From contig NZ_JAHHDX010000150.1 of assembly GCF_018619335.1 (NCBI RefSeq), positions 1 through 47,893 on the forward strand: a stretch of 47,893 nucleotides of DNA, in the 5' to 3' direction. Below the pieces are notes generated by a model. It saw only the letters and a program-made list of their open reading frames with translations, was not told the DNA's origin and searched no databases. This DNA comes from Alteromonas sp. ALT199 (GTDB lineage: Bacteria; Pseudomonadota; Gammaproteobacteria; Enterobacterales; Alteromonadaceae). Numbering within the stretch: position 1 is the stretch's first letter; the number at the start of each line of letters is the position of its first letter. The position numbers were made by a program, and so were the translations under genes. Below, piece by piece: positions 25,876 through 34,246 of this stretch.

Positions 25876-27162
25876 ATGATCAAATGGATTGGTTTATGGC
25901 TTTGTTCACTATGCGTGGTATTCGCTGCGGGCTACTATGCCAGTGATAAGCGCCCTACATTGTCGTCAACAACTTCTGTTCACGTAGCCAATGTCGGCGA
26001 AGGTAAAGATGAAGACGTCTTACAAGGAGCGCCACCCCCTCAGCAAGGGGATAATAAGCGTGATCAGTTACCTAAAGATTCAGCAAGTGTACCTAACAAT
26101 ATTAGCCTAGAATTGTGGTTATCCGACAAGCCCAAGCTTAGTTTAAAACAGATAGGCGCCTTCATTATCTCGATAAGCACGATGGGCGAGCAAGCAATTA
26201 TTGATTCGCTATCAAATGTGGATACATCTATTGACGATCCAGATTCAGCCATAATTTTGTCATCAATGGTCTCTCGTTTAGTAGAACTGAACCCCCAAAA
26301 AGCATGGGACCTTGTTGACAATATGATTGTTAACTTGGATACGAAGCGGCAGTTACGCTTATCAGTCATAGTTAATTGGGCTAATCAAGCGCCTTTTGAG
26401 GTCCTTGATTGGTATATAGATAATGCTTCACTTACCTCAGGCAGGCTGGAAAACAGCATTTACCCTGTGCTCATTTTTAGAGAAATGGCAAGTCAGGACA
26501 TTGATAGCGCCTTTCAGTCTATCGCTCTTGTTAAGTCAGAGAATTTAAAAAGTGCGGCTTATAGCGGCATTTTTAGTGTCCTAGAAACACCAGAGCAGTT
26601 TCGAGACACCTTATCGTTAGTAAAACGTTCGGATGACAAGCAGTTAGAAACTGATTTAATAAGTATGTGGGTACGCAAAGACGTTGAAAGTACTAAATCT
26701 TGGTTCGATACGCTAGATGACAATGAGCAAATAAAAGAGATAAAGCGCGCTGTCTTTGAAAGTTATGTAAACCAATCACCCAGTGAAGCTGCTTCTTGGT
26801 TTGTTAAACATAGTAGTAGTGAAAGCTATCAATCTGATGTTGAACACGCTGCGAGAACTATCGCATTTTTTGAACCCGACACCGCGCTAAATTGGGCGCA
26901 ACGTCAAACAAATATCGATACTGAGCAAGCCGTGGCTACCTTATTACAAGGTGCTGCTTACAGATCACCGGAATTTGTAGAAGAAAATTTGGACTTACTC
27001 GTAGATCGTGACGCTAAGATTAACCTAGCTCACTCGGTGTATTCCGCTTACGGATACAAAAGTGAACGGCGGGCAGAGGATTTTCTGAACGGTTTCGAAT
27101 ACAAAAACGAGTTAGCTAAACGTATTAAAAAAGTGGAATCGAGCCTTAAACGGACTAATTGA
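25876..27162 (+). CDS. Membrane-anchored hypothetical protein, helical-repeat type
   Basis: I do not recognise this gene. The ATG at 25876 is chosen because AAGGGA lies 7 nt before it (25863-25868); the in-frame TTG at 25852 has no such site. The 428 residues start with a single hydrophobic segment (about 4-22, WIGLWLCSLCVVFAAGYYA), so it is probably an inner-membrane-anchored periplasmic protein. A Ser/Thr/Asp-rich linker follows (25-75), then an all-helical region with recurring W-(hydrophobic) units such as PQKAWDLV, PSEAASWFV and PDTALNWAQ, resembling HEAT/TPR-like repeats. It is inserted between truB and rpsO and isolated by terminators and promoter. Function unknown. Confidence 0.75.
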   Translation: MIKWIGLWLCSLCVVFAAGYYASDKRPTLSSTTSVHVANVGEGKDEDVLQGAPPPQQGDNKRDQLPKDSASVPNNISLELWLSDKPKLSLKQIGAFIISISTMGEQAIIDSLSNVDTSIDDPDSAIILSSMVSRLVELNPQKAWDLVDNMIVNLDTKRQLRLSVIVNWANQAPFEVLDWYIDNASLTSGRLENSIYPVLIFREMASQDIDSAFQSIALVKSENLKSAAYSGIFSVLETPEQFRDTLSLVKRSDDKQLETDLISMWVRKDVESTKSWFDTLDDNEQIKEIKRAVFESYVNQSPSEAASWFVKHSSSESYQSDVEHAARTIAFFEPDTALNWAQRQTNIDTEQAVATLLQGAAYRSPEFVEENLDLLVDRDAKINLAHSVYSAYGYKSERRAEDFLNGFEYKNELAKRIKKVESSLKRTN

Positions 27163-27183
27163 TGAAATTACCTTGTTCGGTCC

Positions 27184-27211
27184 TTGCTAACTGTACAAAG
27201 GTCATTATAAT
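27184..27211 (+). promoter_or_regulatory. rpsO promoter
   Basis: TTGCTA (27184-27189), 16-bp spacer and consensus TATAAT (27206-27211), 62 bp upstream of the rpsO start. Confidence 0.7.
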
Positions 27212-27273
27212 ACTGCGCTCATTCCGCTTTGCTGAATTAGTGATCGGCGAAGCATTAATATTAGGAGAATGAC

Positions 27274-27543
27274 ATGTCACTAACTAAAGAAGAAACCGCA
27301 AAAATCATTGCTGAGTACGGCGTTAAAGAAGGCGACACTGGTTCACCAGAAGTTCAAGTAGCTTTGCTTACTCACAACATCAACAAGCTTCAAGGTCACT
27401 TTGCTGATCATAAGAAAGATCACCACTCTCGTCGTGGTCTTCTACGTATGGTTAGCCAACGTCGTAAGCTTCTAGATTACCTTAAAGGCAAGAACGCTGA
27501 GCGTTACCTTGACCTTATTAAGCGTCTAGGTCTACGTCGATAA
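27274..27543 (+). CDS. rpsO: 30S ribosomal protein S15
   Basis: An 89-aa primary-binding ribosomal protein of the 16S central domain. The sequence [43 protein letters not shown] and the [13 protein letters not shown] end are universal. TTAGGAGA precedes the ATG. It has its own promoter and terminator. The pnp gene that usually follows it in Enterobacteria is absent here; rluF lies convergent instead. Confidence 0.98.
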   Translation: MSLTKEETAKIIAEYGVKEGDTGSPEVQVALLTHNINKLQGHFADHKKDHHSRRGLLRMVSQRRKLLDYLKGKNAERYLDLIKRLGLRR

Positions 27544-27557
27544 GACTAGGTTTCAAG

Positions 27558-27583
27558 AAAAGCGCCCAACGGGCGCTTTTTTT
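27558..27583 (+). terminator. rpsO terminator
   Basis: AAAAGCGCCC/GGGCGCTTTT, 10-bp stem with AAC loop followed by three more T residues, 14 bp after rpsO. Confidence 0.92.
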
Positions 27584-27723
27584 GTGCTCGTTTTCTGACT
27601 GTATATGAATACGCCTTGAAGTGGCGCATCCCTCCTGTTGATAAGCGCTTAGAAAGGCTGAAAATCTCTAACATTTTTAACTACGTTTTGTCTTGCGCTT
27701 TTAAAGTAATAGCCTACATTGAA

Positions 27724-28473
27724 CTATGAGCTTGACGCTGCGGTTTTAGAGGAAGTTTTTACCGCGTTTTGTAAAGTGGCTAGCTCCCGTTGGCTCAAGT
27801 TTCGCCATTGTCCCGGCTTTAATGAGTCAAGCTGTAGATGCATTATTCGCGTGCGTTTTAGTTTAGTAACCTCATACCCCAAAAATTCACACATTCTGCG
27901 TATTTGACGATTAAGTCCTTGGGTTAGAATGATAGTAAACTTGTTCTTACCGGTAGGCTTAACGACGCAAGGTTTTGTCACCGTTCCTAAAATGGGAACG
28001 CCACGCGCCATTCGTTTTACAAAGCGTTCACTAATTGGTTGGTTTACGGTAACTTCATACTCTTTGTCATGTGCGTTTTCAGCGCGAAGAATCTTGTTCA
28101 CGATATCGCCATCGCTGGTAAGAATAATCAGACCTTCAGAAGGCTTATCTAGTCGGCCTACAGGGAATATACGTTCTCTGTGACGTATGGCGTCGATAAT
28201 GTTGCCTTTAACATGACGTTCGGTGGTGCAGGTGATACCGATAGGCTTATTATAAACAATATATACGCGGTCTGATTTGTCTGTTGCGACCGCGCCCACT
28301 ACCTTGCCGTCTACTTTTACTGTATCGCCGGATCCTACCTTTGTACCCAGCTCAGGCGGTTGGTTATTAACGGTAACGCGATTTTGCTCAATGAGTTTAT
28401 CAGCTTCACGGCGAGAACACAGGCCAGTGTCGCTGATGTATTTATTTAAACGTTTGGGCGCTTGGTCACTCAT
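27724..28473 (-). CDS. rluF: 23S rRNA pseudouridine(2604) synthase RluF
   Basis: A 249-aa RsuA/RluB/E/F family enzyme that modifies 23S rRNA (in E. coli U2604, and U35 of tRNA-Tyr). It has an N-terminal S4 RNA-binding domain (about 8-65: RLNKYISDTGLCSRREADKL). The catalytic motif FPVGRLDKPSEGLIILTSDGD holds the nucleophilic Asp. The later motifs HDKEYEVTV, GVPILGTVTK, LTQGLNRQIRRMCEFLGYEV and LKRTRIM match E. coli RluF more closely than RluB or RluE. It lacks the long basic C-terminal tail of the E. coli protein. It is convergent with rpsO. Confidence 0.92.
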   Translation of the reverse strand: MSDQAPKRLNKYISDTGLCSRREADKLIEQNRVTVNNQPPELGTKVGSGDTVKVDGKVVGAVATDKSDRVYIVYNKPIGITCTTERHVKGNIIDAIRHRERIFPVGRLDKPSEGLIILTSDGDIVNKILRAENAHDKEYEVTVNQPISERFVKRMARGVPILGTVTKPCVVKPTGKNKFTIILTQGLNRQIRRMCEFLGYEVTKLKRTRIMHLQLDSLKPGQWRNLSQRELATLQNAVKTSSKTAASSS

Positions 28474-28525
28474 TGCGCATTAAATCCTATTGCTTCTAAA
28501 AAGAGTGTAATTCTATCACGGCAAC

Positions 28526-28552
28526 AAGAAAGGGGCGATTCGCCCCTTTCTT
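28526..28552. terminator. Strong hairpin between the coiled-coil gene and rluF
   Basis: AAGAAAGGGGCG/CGCCCCTTTCTT, 12-bp perfect stem with a 3-nt loop. Both flanking genes are on the minus strand, so it should terminate transcripts leaving the upstream gene (stop at 28620). The T run is longer on the plus strand, so it may act both ways. Confidence 0.7.
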
Positions 28553-28619
28553 TTTTATATGTTAATTATTGCTTAATGTACTTGGTCGTATACTTTCACA
28601 ACAAGCACCCTATGCATGA

Positions 28620-29426
28620 TTAGTTGCCAGTAGGAGAGGGAGCGGAACCACTGCCGCCTGTTGACGAACCGCTTGAAACGACTTTGGTGGCTATTTCTCG
28701 GATCTCATTTTCCAAGCTGGTAATACGTCCTGACAAGGTCGTATTGCGCTGTTCTAACACTGATAACTTATCAGTTAGGTTGCGAACACTTTGTTGTGCG
28801 CTTTGTTTGTCGCTTGCAGATTGCTCTAATTGAACATTAACTGATAGCAGCTCATCAGCCAATGAAGCTAATTGATTTTTCACTGAGCCAATAGCCGCAG
28901 CCTGCGTTTTTACGTCGTCAGAAACCGCACTTACATTTTTGTTTATTGCGGTTTGAACATTACCTACGCGATCTCCAAGATCAGCAAGCTCTTGTTGATT
29001 ACGGCGCCATGCTGATGCCCATAACTTGTCCATTTGTTCCCATAACTCATTTGTCTTATTCGTCAACTCTGTGACTTTAACTTGAAGTGCTACGGTAGAT
29101 TCGCCAATTTCTTCGCCAGTTGCTGATAGCTTGTTTTCCAACTGCAAAATGCGCTTCTCGGCTTGCTCAGCAACAGCTTTCTGCTGCTCAAGCATGGTGT
29201 ACAAGTAGTAGCATCCGCCACATGCCGCTAAAGCAATTAGAGCAACTAATACAACCCAAATTCCGTTGCTGCTTCCACCATTTGATGTCTGACGGTTAGC
29301 CGAAGAGGAGGAGGGGGGCGTAGTCGTCTTAGTTGGAGCAGCTTGTCTTTTCGTCTGGTAGTCTCGACGGTCTTCTTCATCCAATCTTATGGTTGGAAAC
29401 TCATCGTTTTTTGAATTATTTGCCAT
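28620..29426 (-). CDS. Single-pass membrane protein with long coiled coil, unknown function
   Basis: I do not recognise an exact family. The 268 residues show a charged cytosolic N-terminus (FPTIRLDEEDRRDYQ), a Ser/Thr/Pro-rich linker (about 30-55), one transmembrane helix (about 56-77, GIWVVLVALIALAACGGCYYLY), a long heptad-rich coiled coil (about 80-250) and a Gly/Ser-rich end. The layout suggests a type II inner-membrane protein with a periplasmic coiled coil, possibly a scaffold for envelope or division proteins. That role is a guess. It is flanked by a 12-bp terminator hairpin downstream. Confidence 0.75.
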   Translation of the reverse strand: MANNSKNDEFPTIRLDEEDRRDYQTKRQAAPTKTTTPPSSSSANRQTSNGGSSNGIWVVLVALIALAACGGCYYLYTMLEQQKAVAEQAEKRILQLENKLSATGEEIGESTVALQVKVTELTNKTNELWEQMDKLWASAWRRNQQELADLGDRVGNVQTAINKNVSAVSDDVKTQAAAIGSVKNQLASLADELLSVNVQLEQSASDKQSAQQSVRNLTDKLSVLEQRNTTLSGRITSLENEIREIATKVVSSGSSTGGSGSAPSPTGN

Positions 29427-29638
29427 AGTAAATTAGTAATCTCTTTATGTAGTGCTCTCTTCACGGTGTCGACATCTTCTGTGTCAGTTCAAAAGAGCAC
29501 ATTTATCTTTGCGCACGAATTCATGTTATCGCTAAATTAAAGGAAATTCTATGGCTTATGTAGAATGCCAATAAACCATAAGCCAAAGAACCTGAATTTT
29601 GAGCAATTTCGTCATTCGTTTCACGACAAAATATGGAG

Positions 29639-31195
29639 CTAGCTTTTATCGCCAATCCACTCTACACGATACAAATCACGGCGCCGGTCGAGATAGTTTC
29701 GAACAGAACCCTCGTTTTGTAGCTTAGTTAGTTTGTCTAGGTCTAAATCAACTATCAGCGTCATTTCAGTGTTTGGTGTAGTCTCAGACACGATAGCGTC
29801 GTGGGGGAACGCGAAATCACTGGGTGAAAACACTGCAGTCTGTCCATATTGAATATCCACGTTATCTACCTTAGGAAGGTTTCCTACACTTCCTGCTATA
29901 GCAACGTAGCACTCGTTTTCAATTGCTCTTGCTTGTGCACAGCGGCGAACCCGCAAGTAGCCATTTTTTGTGTCAGTCCAAAACGGGACAAATAAAATCT
30001 GCATTTCTTGGTCAGAAAGAATTCGTGCTAACTCAGGGAATTCCACGTCATAACAGATTAAAACGCCAATTTTTCCAAAATCAGTATCAAATGTTTTGAG
30101 ACTGTTTCCGCCTTTCATTATCCAATCCTCTTTTTCATGAGGCGTTGGGTGAAGTTTATACTGGCTCTCGATAGTTCCGTCTCGCTTGCAGATATAGCTT
30201 ACGTTATACAGTTCTTCTTCCTCTACCACGGGCATAGAACCCGCGATAATCGTAATATTGTACGACACGGCTAAGTGAGACACTGCGGTCAAGATCTCGT
30301 CGGTATAGGTAGCCAGATGCCAAATCGCGTCAATGGAAGATTCTGAAGGGCTAAGACCCATTAGTGGCGCATTAAAAAATTCTGGGAACAAAGCTACATC
30401 GCAGGAGTAGTCCGATAGTGCATCAACAAAATACTCAACTTGCTGAAGGAGTTCTTCTACATTATTAAAATAGCGCATCTGCCACTGGATACACCCTATC
30501 CGAGCGCTTAATTTTCGACTAGCGATTAGCGACGGAGTACCTGGCTCATAATAAATATTATGCCATTGAAGTAATGTGGCATAACCTTTTGAAGCTTCAT
30601 CTTCAGGTAGGTATGCTGTCATTACCTGCTTAACTTCAAAGCCGTTTGACAATTGAAACGTCAGTATTGGGTCGTAAATATCTTTTAGTTTTACCTGTTC
30701 GATGTATTCATAAGGCGACAGCTCATTCGCATAATTTTTATAGTTGGGGATGCGGCCCCCAGCCATTATCGATTTTAGATTTAAGTTTCGGCAAAGTTCC
30801 TTGCGAGCTTCGTAAAGGCGACGGCCCAAGCGAAGGCCGCGATACTCAGGACAAACAATAACTTCTACGCCGTAGAGCACATCGCCGTTTGGATCATGAG
30901 TGGTTAAATAAGCATCACCAGTTATTTCGTCGTAGCTATGCTTGTCACCAAACTGGTCGTAATCAACAATGACAGATATCGCGAAGGCGACCACTTTGCC
31001 TTTATCTTCAATACATATTTGTCCTTCGGGAAACGTGGTCACCTGTGCTTTGTAATTAGAGTAAGGCCACGCGCCGCCAACGTTGGCATACACCTTATCC
31101 ATTAACGCTTTTACGTCGTTGTAGTCGTCCAGTCTTAAGTTTCTTAAGTCTAGATGATGCTCCGTTTCTTCTATTTGTGTTTGATCTTGACTCAT
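29639..31195 (-). CDS. GNAT-acetyltransferase / carbon-nitrogen hydrolase fusion protein
   Basis: A 518-aa two-domain enzyme. The N-terminal GNAT domain (about 15-200) shows the acetyl-CoA loop CPEYRGLRLGRRLYEARKEL. The C-terminal nitrilase-superfamily domain (about 228-500) has the full E-K-C triad: Glu272 in ALFPEFFNA, Lys347 in SQYKLHP and Cys381 in VLICYDVEFPE. The fusion and length resemble B. subtilis YhcX-type proteins. It probably acylates and hydrolyses small amides, but the substrate is unknown. It is monocistronic here, with 212 bp to the next gene downstream. Confidence 0.88.
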   Translation of the reverse strand: MSQDQTQIEETEHHLDLRNLRLDDYNDVKALMDKVYANVGGAWPYSNYKAQVTTFPEGQICIEDKGKVVAFAISVIVDYDQFGDKHSYDEITGDAYLTTHDPNGDVLYGVEVIVCPEYRGLRLGRRLYEARKELCRNLNLKSIMAGGRIPNYKNYANELSPYEYIEQVKLKDIYDPILTFQLSNGFEVKQVMTAYLPEDEASKGYATLLQWHNIYYEPGTPSLIASRKLSARIGCIQWQMRYFNNVEELLQQVEYFVDALSDYSCDVALFPEFFNAPLMGLSPSESSIDAIWHLATYTDEILTAVSHLAVSYNITIIAGSMPVVEEEELYNVSYICKRDGTIESQYKLHPTPHEKEDWIMKGGNSLKTFDTDFGKIGVLICYDVEFPELARILSDQEMQILFVPFWTDTKNGYLRVRRCAQARAIENECYVAIAGSVGNLPKVDNVDIQYGQTAVFSPSDFAFPHDAIVSETTPNTEMTLIVDLDLDKLTKLQNEGSVRNYLDRRRDLYRVEWIGDKS

Positions 31196-31481
31196 GGGTT
31201 ACTCTTTTTGCTAAGAATTTGGGTTTGCACATTATTTTATTATAGATAAATGGTCGTAAGATTTACCGTTTATTAATCAATAAGTAAGCAAGAAACGTGC
31301 GACATATGCACGTGAAATACATCGACGAACTATTAAATGCTAAACGATAGTGTTTTTTTCTTCTCTCGATAAAAAAATAACGCGTAATTTTAAGCGTGAG
31401 GCAATTGCAACAACTTCAAACCCCGCGTATAAGTGCGCTAATTTCTTAACGTAAAAAGCTCGTCGCGATGAACAATTTGCT

Positions 31482-32179
31482 ATGGGCTTACAAAGCATCA
31501 ATGCACCAATGAATAGAGACCAACTTGCGTTGTACCAGCCTCTTCGAGTATTTGACGAGGCCATATTTGAAAATATCGTCGACGACTTAGTCACCAGTGG
31601 TTTTTCTATTCAGAGAATGGGCTACCTGGTTTTATTACACAAGCGCTTCTTGCTTGCCAGCGTTCAATTTCTGAAACTGAATATAAAACGGCTGGTATTG
31701 GCAGAGCAGAAAATTATCATAAAGCTGACAAAATAAGAGGTGATGAAATTTGCTGGATCACGGGCACGTCGAAAGAAGGTGCCTTGTGGCTTAATTGGTG
31801 CGAAACAATGCAGCAGTACATTAATCGCGCGTTATTTATGGCGCTATTTTCATTTGAAAGTCACTTCGCATGCTATGAGCAAGGTAAATTTTACAAACGC
31901 CATGTAGATGCGTTTAAAGGCCAGGGCAATCGGGTGCTATCGCTTGTTGCGTATTTAAACAGCGACTGGCAAAAAGCTGACGGAGGTGAACTTGTTCTTT
32001 ACGCCAATGAAAATGATCATATTGGTACAAGGGTGCTACCAGCGAAAGGAACATTTGTTGTGTTTCTTAGCGAAGCTTTCCCACATGAAGTATTACCCGC
32101 TGCGCGAACGCGCCATTCTGTTGCAGGCTGGTTTAGAGTGAATGGTAGCGTGAATGACAGTATTGACCCTCCACGTTAG
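31482..32179 (+). pseudogene. 2OG-Fe(II) oxygenase gene broken by a single-base deletion
   Basis: Two overlapping frames make one product. Frame one (31482-31736) reads MGLQSINAPMNRDQ to GFSIQRM and then degenerates. The second frame, open well before its first ATG (31784), reads NGLPGFITQALLACQ, AGIGRAENYHKADKIRGDEICWI and on to the stop at 32179. The switch is near 31613-31618, and one extra A (AGAAATGGG instead of AGAATGGG) restores one frame of 232 residues. The catalytic half is intact: iron ligands in KRHVDAF and FPHEVLP, and the 2OG-binding Arg in RTRHSVAGWF. The intact protein would be a prolyl-4-hydroxylase-like dioxygenase. No slippery heptamer is present, so programmed frameshifting is unlikely. 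Real decay or a sequencing error are both possible. Confidence 0.8.
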
Positions 32180-32392
32180 TATCTAAAAGGCTATACTTAT
32201 GTATAATGCGATTGTGCTATATATCTGATGTAATAACGCTATGCTTTGAACGTAAGCTGACTGAAACGCTAGTTTAAGCGTAAAAGTTTTACTGTTTGAG
32301 TATTGCCATAGCGATAGCATAGTGAGTTGTTCACAGTAAACGTCGACGTCTATTGTGCCGCTTAGGGAAAAGAAGTAAGAAGTGATTGACTA

Positions 32393-34077
32393 ATGCTGGA
32401 AAAAATACCTGCCCCCACCCCTAGAGAAGAGCTACATGTGCTGGTTATCGATAATCAGGGGCTAGTTCACGATGTTGTCTCATCAGCATTACACCAAATT
32501 GGAATTGAAAACGTTAGCAGTGCCTTTAATGCATTTCATGCCAAAAGGTTATGTGAGGCAAAGCAGTATGACTTTGTATTGCTGGCTTTCAACGTAAGTC
32601 ACGACAAAGATGGCTTTCATCTTTTTGAAGAGTTAAAGCATCTAAATCACATCAACGACACGACGACAGTAATATTTTTAAGTGCTGAAACCTCCCCCGA
32701 ACTTGTCAACTGTATTGTTGAGTTACAGCCTGACGACTTCTGGGTTAAGCCGTTACAGCTAATAAGATTGAAACGCGCTTAGAATACCTAATACAAGTTC
32801 GTTTGAAGCTGCATAAAATGCTCCATTGTATGCAAATTTGCGACTATTCAACCGCTATGTATTATGCAGAGAGGCAGTTAAAAGACCCATCGCTTTGTGA
32901 GTATCACACTAAAATAAAACGTCTTATAGGCGATTGTTTATTGCAACTGCGCGACTATGAAACTGCCGAAGATTACTTTAGAAAGTTATTGCAGAGTATG
33001 GATCATGCTTGGGTTCATATTGGCTTAACTCGTTCGTTACTGCGTCAAGATGAACTAGAAGAAGCGCAGCTGTTGGTTGATGATTTGCTGCAGCGACCTG
33101 ATACACGGTTTCTCACCTTTGACTTGCTCGCACAGTACTTCATAGAGAAAGAGCAGTTTGATATTGCTTACGAACAAATGAAAGAAGCAAGTCGTCTTGC
33201 GCCTCGCAATATTGAGCGCAACAAACGACTATGGGATTTGGCGAGACTTAATCACGACAAAGCCGGGCAATTATCTGCAGTGCAAAATATGGCAAAGTAT
33301 GCCAAAAACTCAATTCATGACTCGCCGCAGCTCACGTTAAATGTCATTCGTTCTACCATTGATTTGGCGACAAGCTTAGGTAATTCAGATGGGGAAAAAT
33401 ACCTGAAGCGAGCAGAACATGAGCTTGATGAACTCAGACAACAGAAAGGCATGCAGAGCCAATTTTCAGAGCAGATAGACGTTGTTAAGTCTCGGGTGCT
33501 ATGCCTAAGAGACGACAAGCGCGAGGCAGAAAAGTTGATGGAGGGTTGTTCTGCTTCTACAGAAGGACTGTCTATGGAAGATAGCCTAGATAAAATGAAA
33601 GCCTTTCATGAACTTGGCATGCGCGAGCACTGTGTCAGTATTCTAGATAAACTTAGAAAACAAATAGAAGGTGATACTTTTACTTCTCAAGTGGTTAACG
33701 AGTACCTCAATCAAGAGTCGATTGAACGTACCGAAATTCAATTTACCACAAAAGAACTTAAACAAATGGCGGCAGTGAACTACAAGGAAAACCGTCTTAT
33801 TCCAGCGTATAACAACTTACGACAGGCGTTGACACTATCACCGAAAGACAAGCAAATCGCGTTAAGTCTGCTCAAAGTCATTACTCAAATGCATCTAGAC
33901 AATGGACTAAGTGAAGAACAAATGAATTCGGCGCAGCGTGCTGCCAAATTGCTATGCGCTGAAGAGTTATCGGCGACCCAAGCGGAAAAGCGGGACCAGT
34001 ATATCGCTAGAATTGGCATTGAAGTGGATGTTACTAATGCTGCTGACTTAGTCGGTGTCGTCGTCGCTAAAGTGTGA
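32393..34077 (+). pseudogene. Degenerate receiver plus TPR protein (VieB-like layout), frameshifted
   Basis: A receiver-like part (32393-32782) and a TPR part (longest start-initiated frame 32803-34077) are in different frames. Restoring one base near 32753-32757 joins WVKPL to TANKIETRLEYLIQVRLKLHKML, giving one protein of about 561 aa. The receiver (about 15-125) lacks the phospho-acceptor: the usual LLD is LLA in DFVLLAFNV, and the acidic pair is DN rather than DD, but the switch Lys (KPL) remains. The remainder holds several TPRs (for example DYSTAMYYAERQL, DYETAEDYFRKLL and ENRLIPAYNNLRQAL). The domain order resembles V. cholerae VieB. If broken in vivo, internal starts could still give a TPR-only protein. 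Confidence 0.75.
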
Positions 34078-34182
34078 TTTGTGACTTGGACTATTTGGTG
34101 CGCTGAAAAAGCGGGCTAAAAAGGGGCTAAGGGTAGTGCAGATACTGCTGCTCGTGCATACACAACGTCAAAATGGAAACCG

Positions 34183-34216
34183 AAAAAAGCTGCCTTGAAT
34201 TCAAGGCAGCTTTTTT
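34183..34216. terminator. Bidirectional terminator between TPR gene and exeM
   Basis: A 34-bp perfect palindrome: AAAAAAGCTGCCTTG, AATT centre and CAAGGCAGCTTTTTT. A and T runs on both sides serve the convergent REC-TPR and exeM genes. Confidence 0.92.
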
Positions 34217-34246
34217 ATTTTAAGAAGGGTTTAATCCTTTCTTCTG

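Noticed and set aside
31600..31625. Programmed -1 frameshifting in the 2OG oxygenase gene
   Set aside because: No X-XXY-YYZ slippery heptamer or downstream pseudoknot is seen at the frame change; a lost base is simpler.
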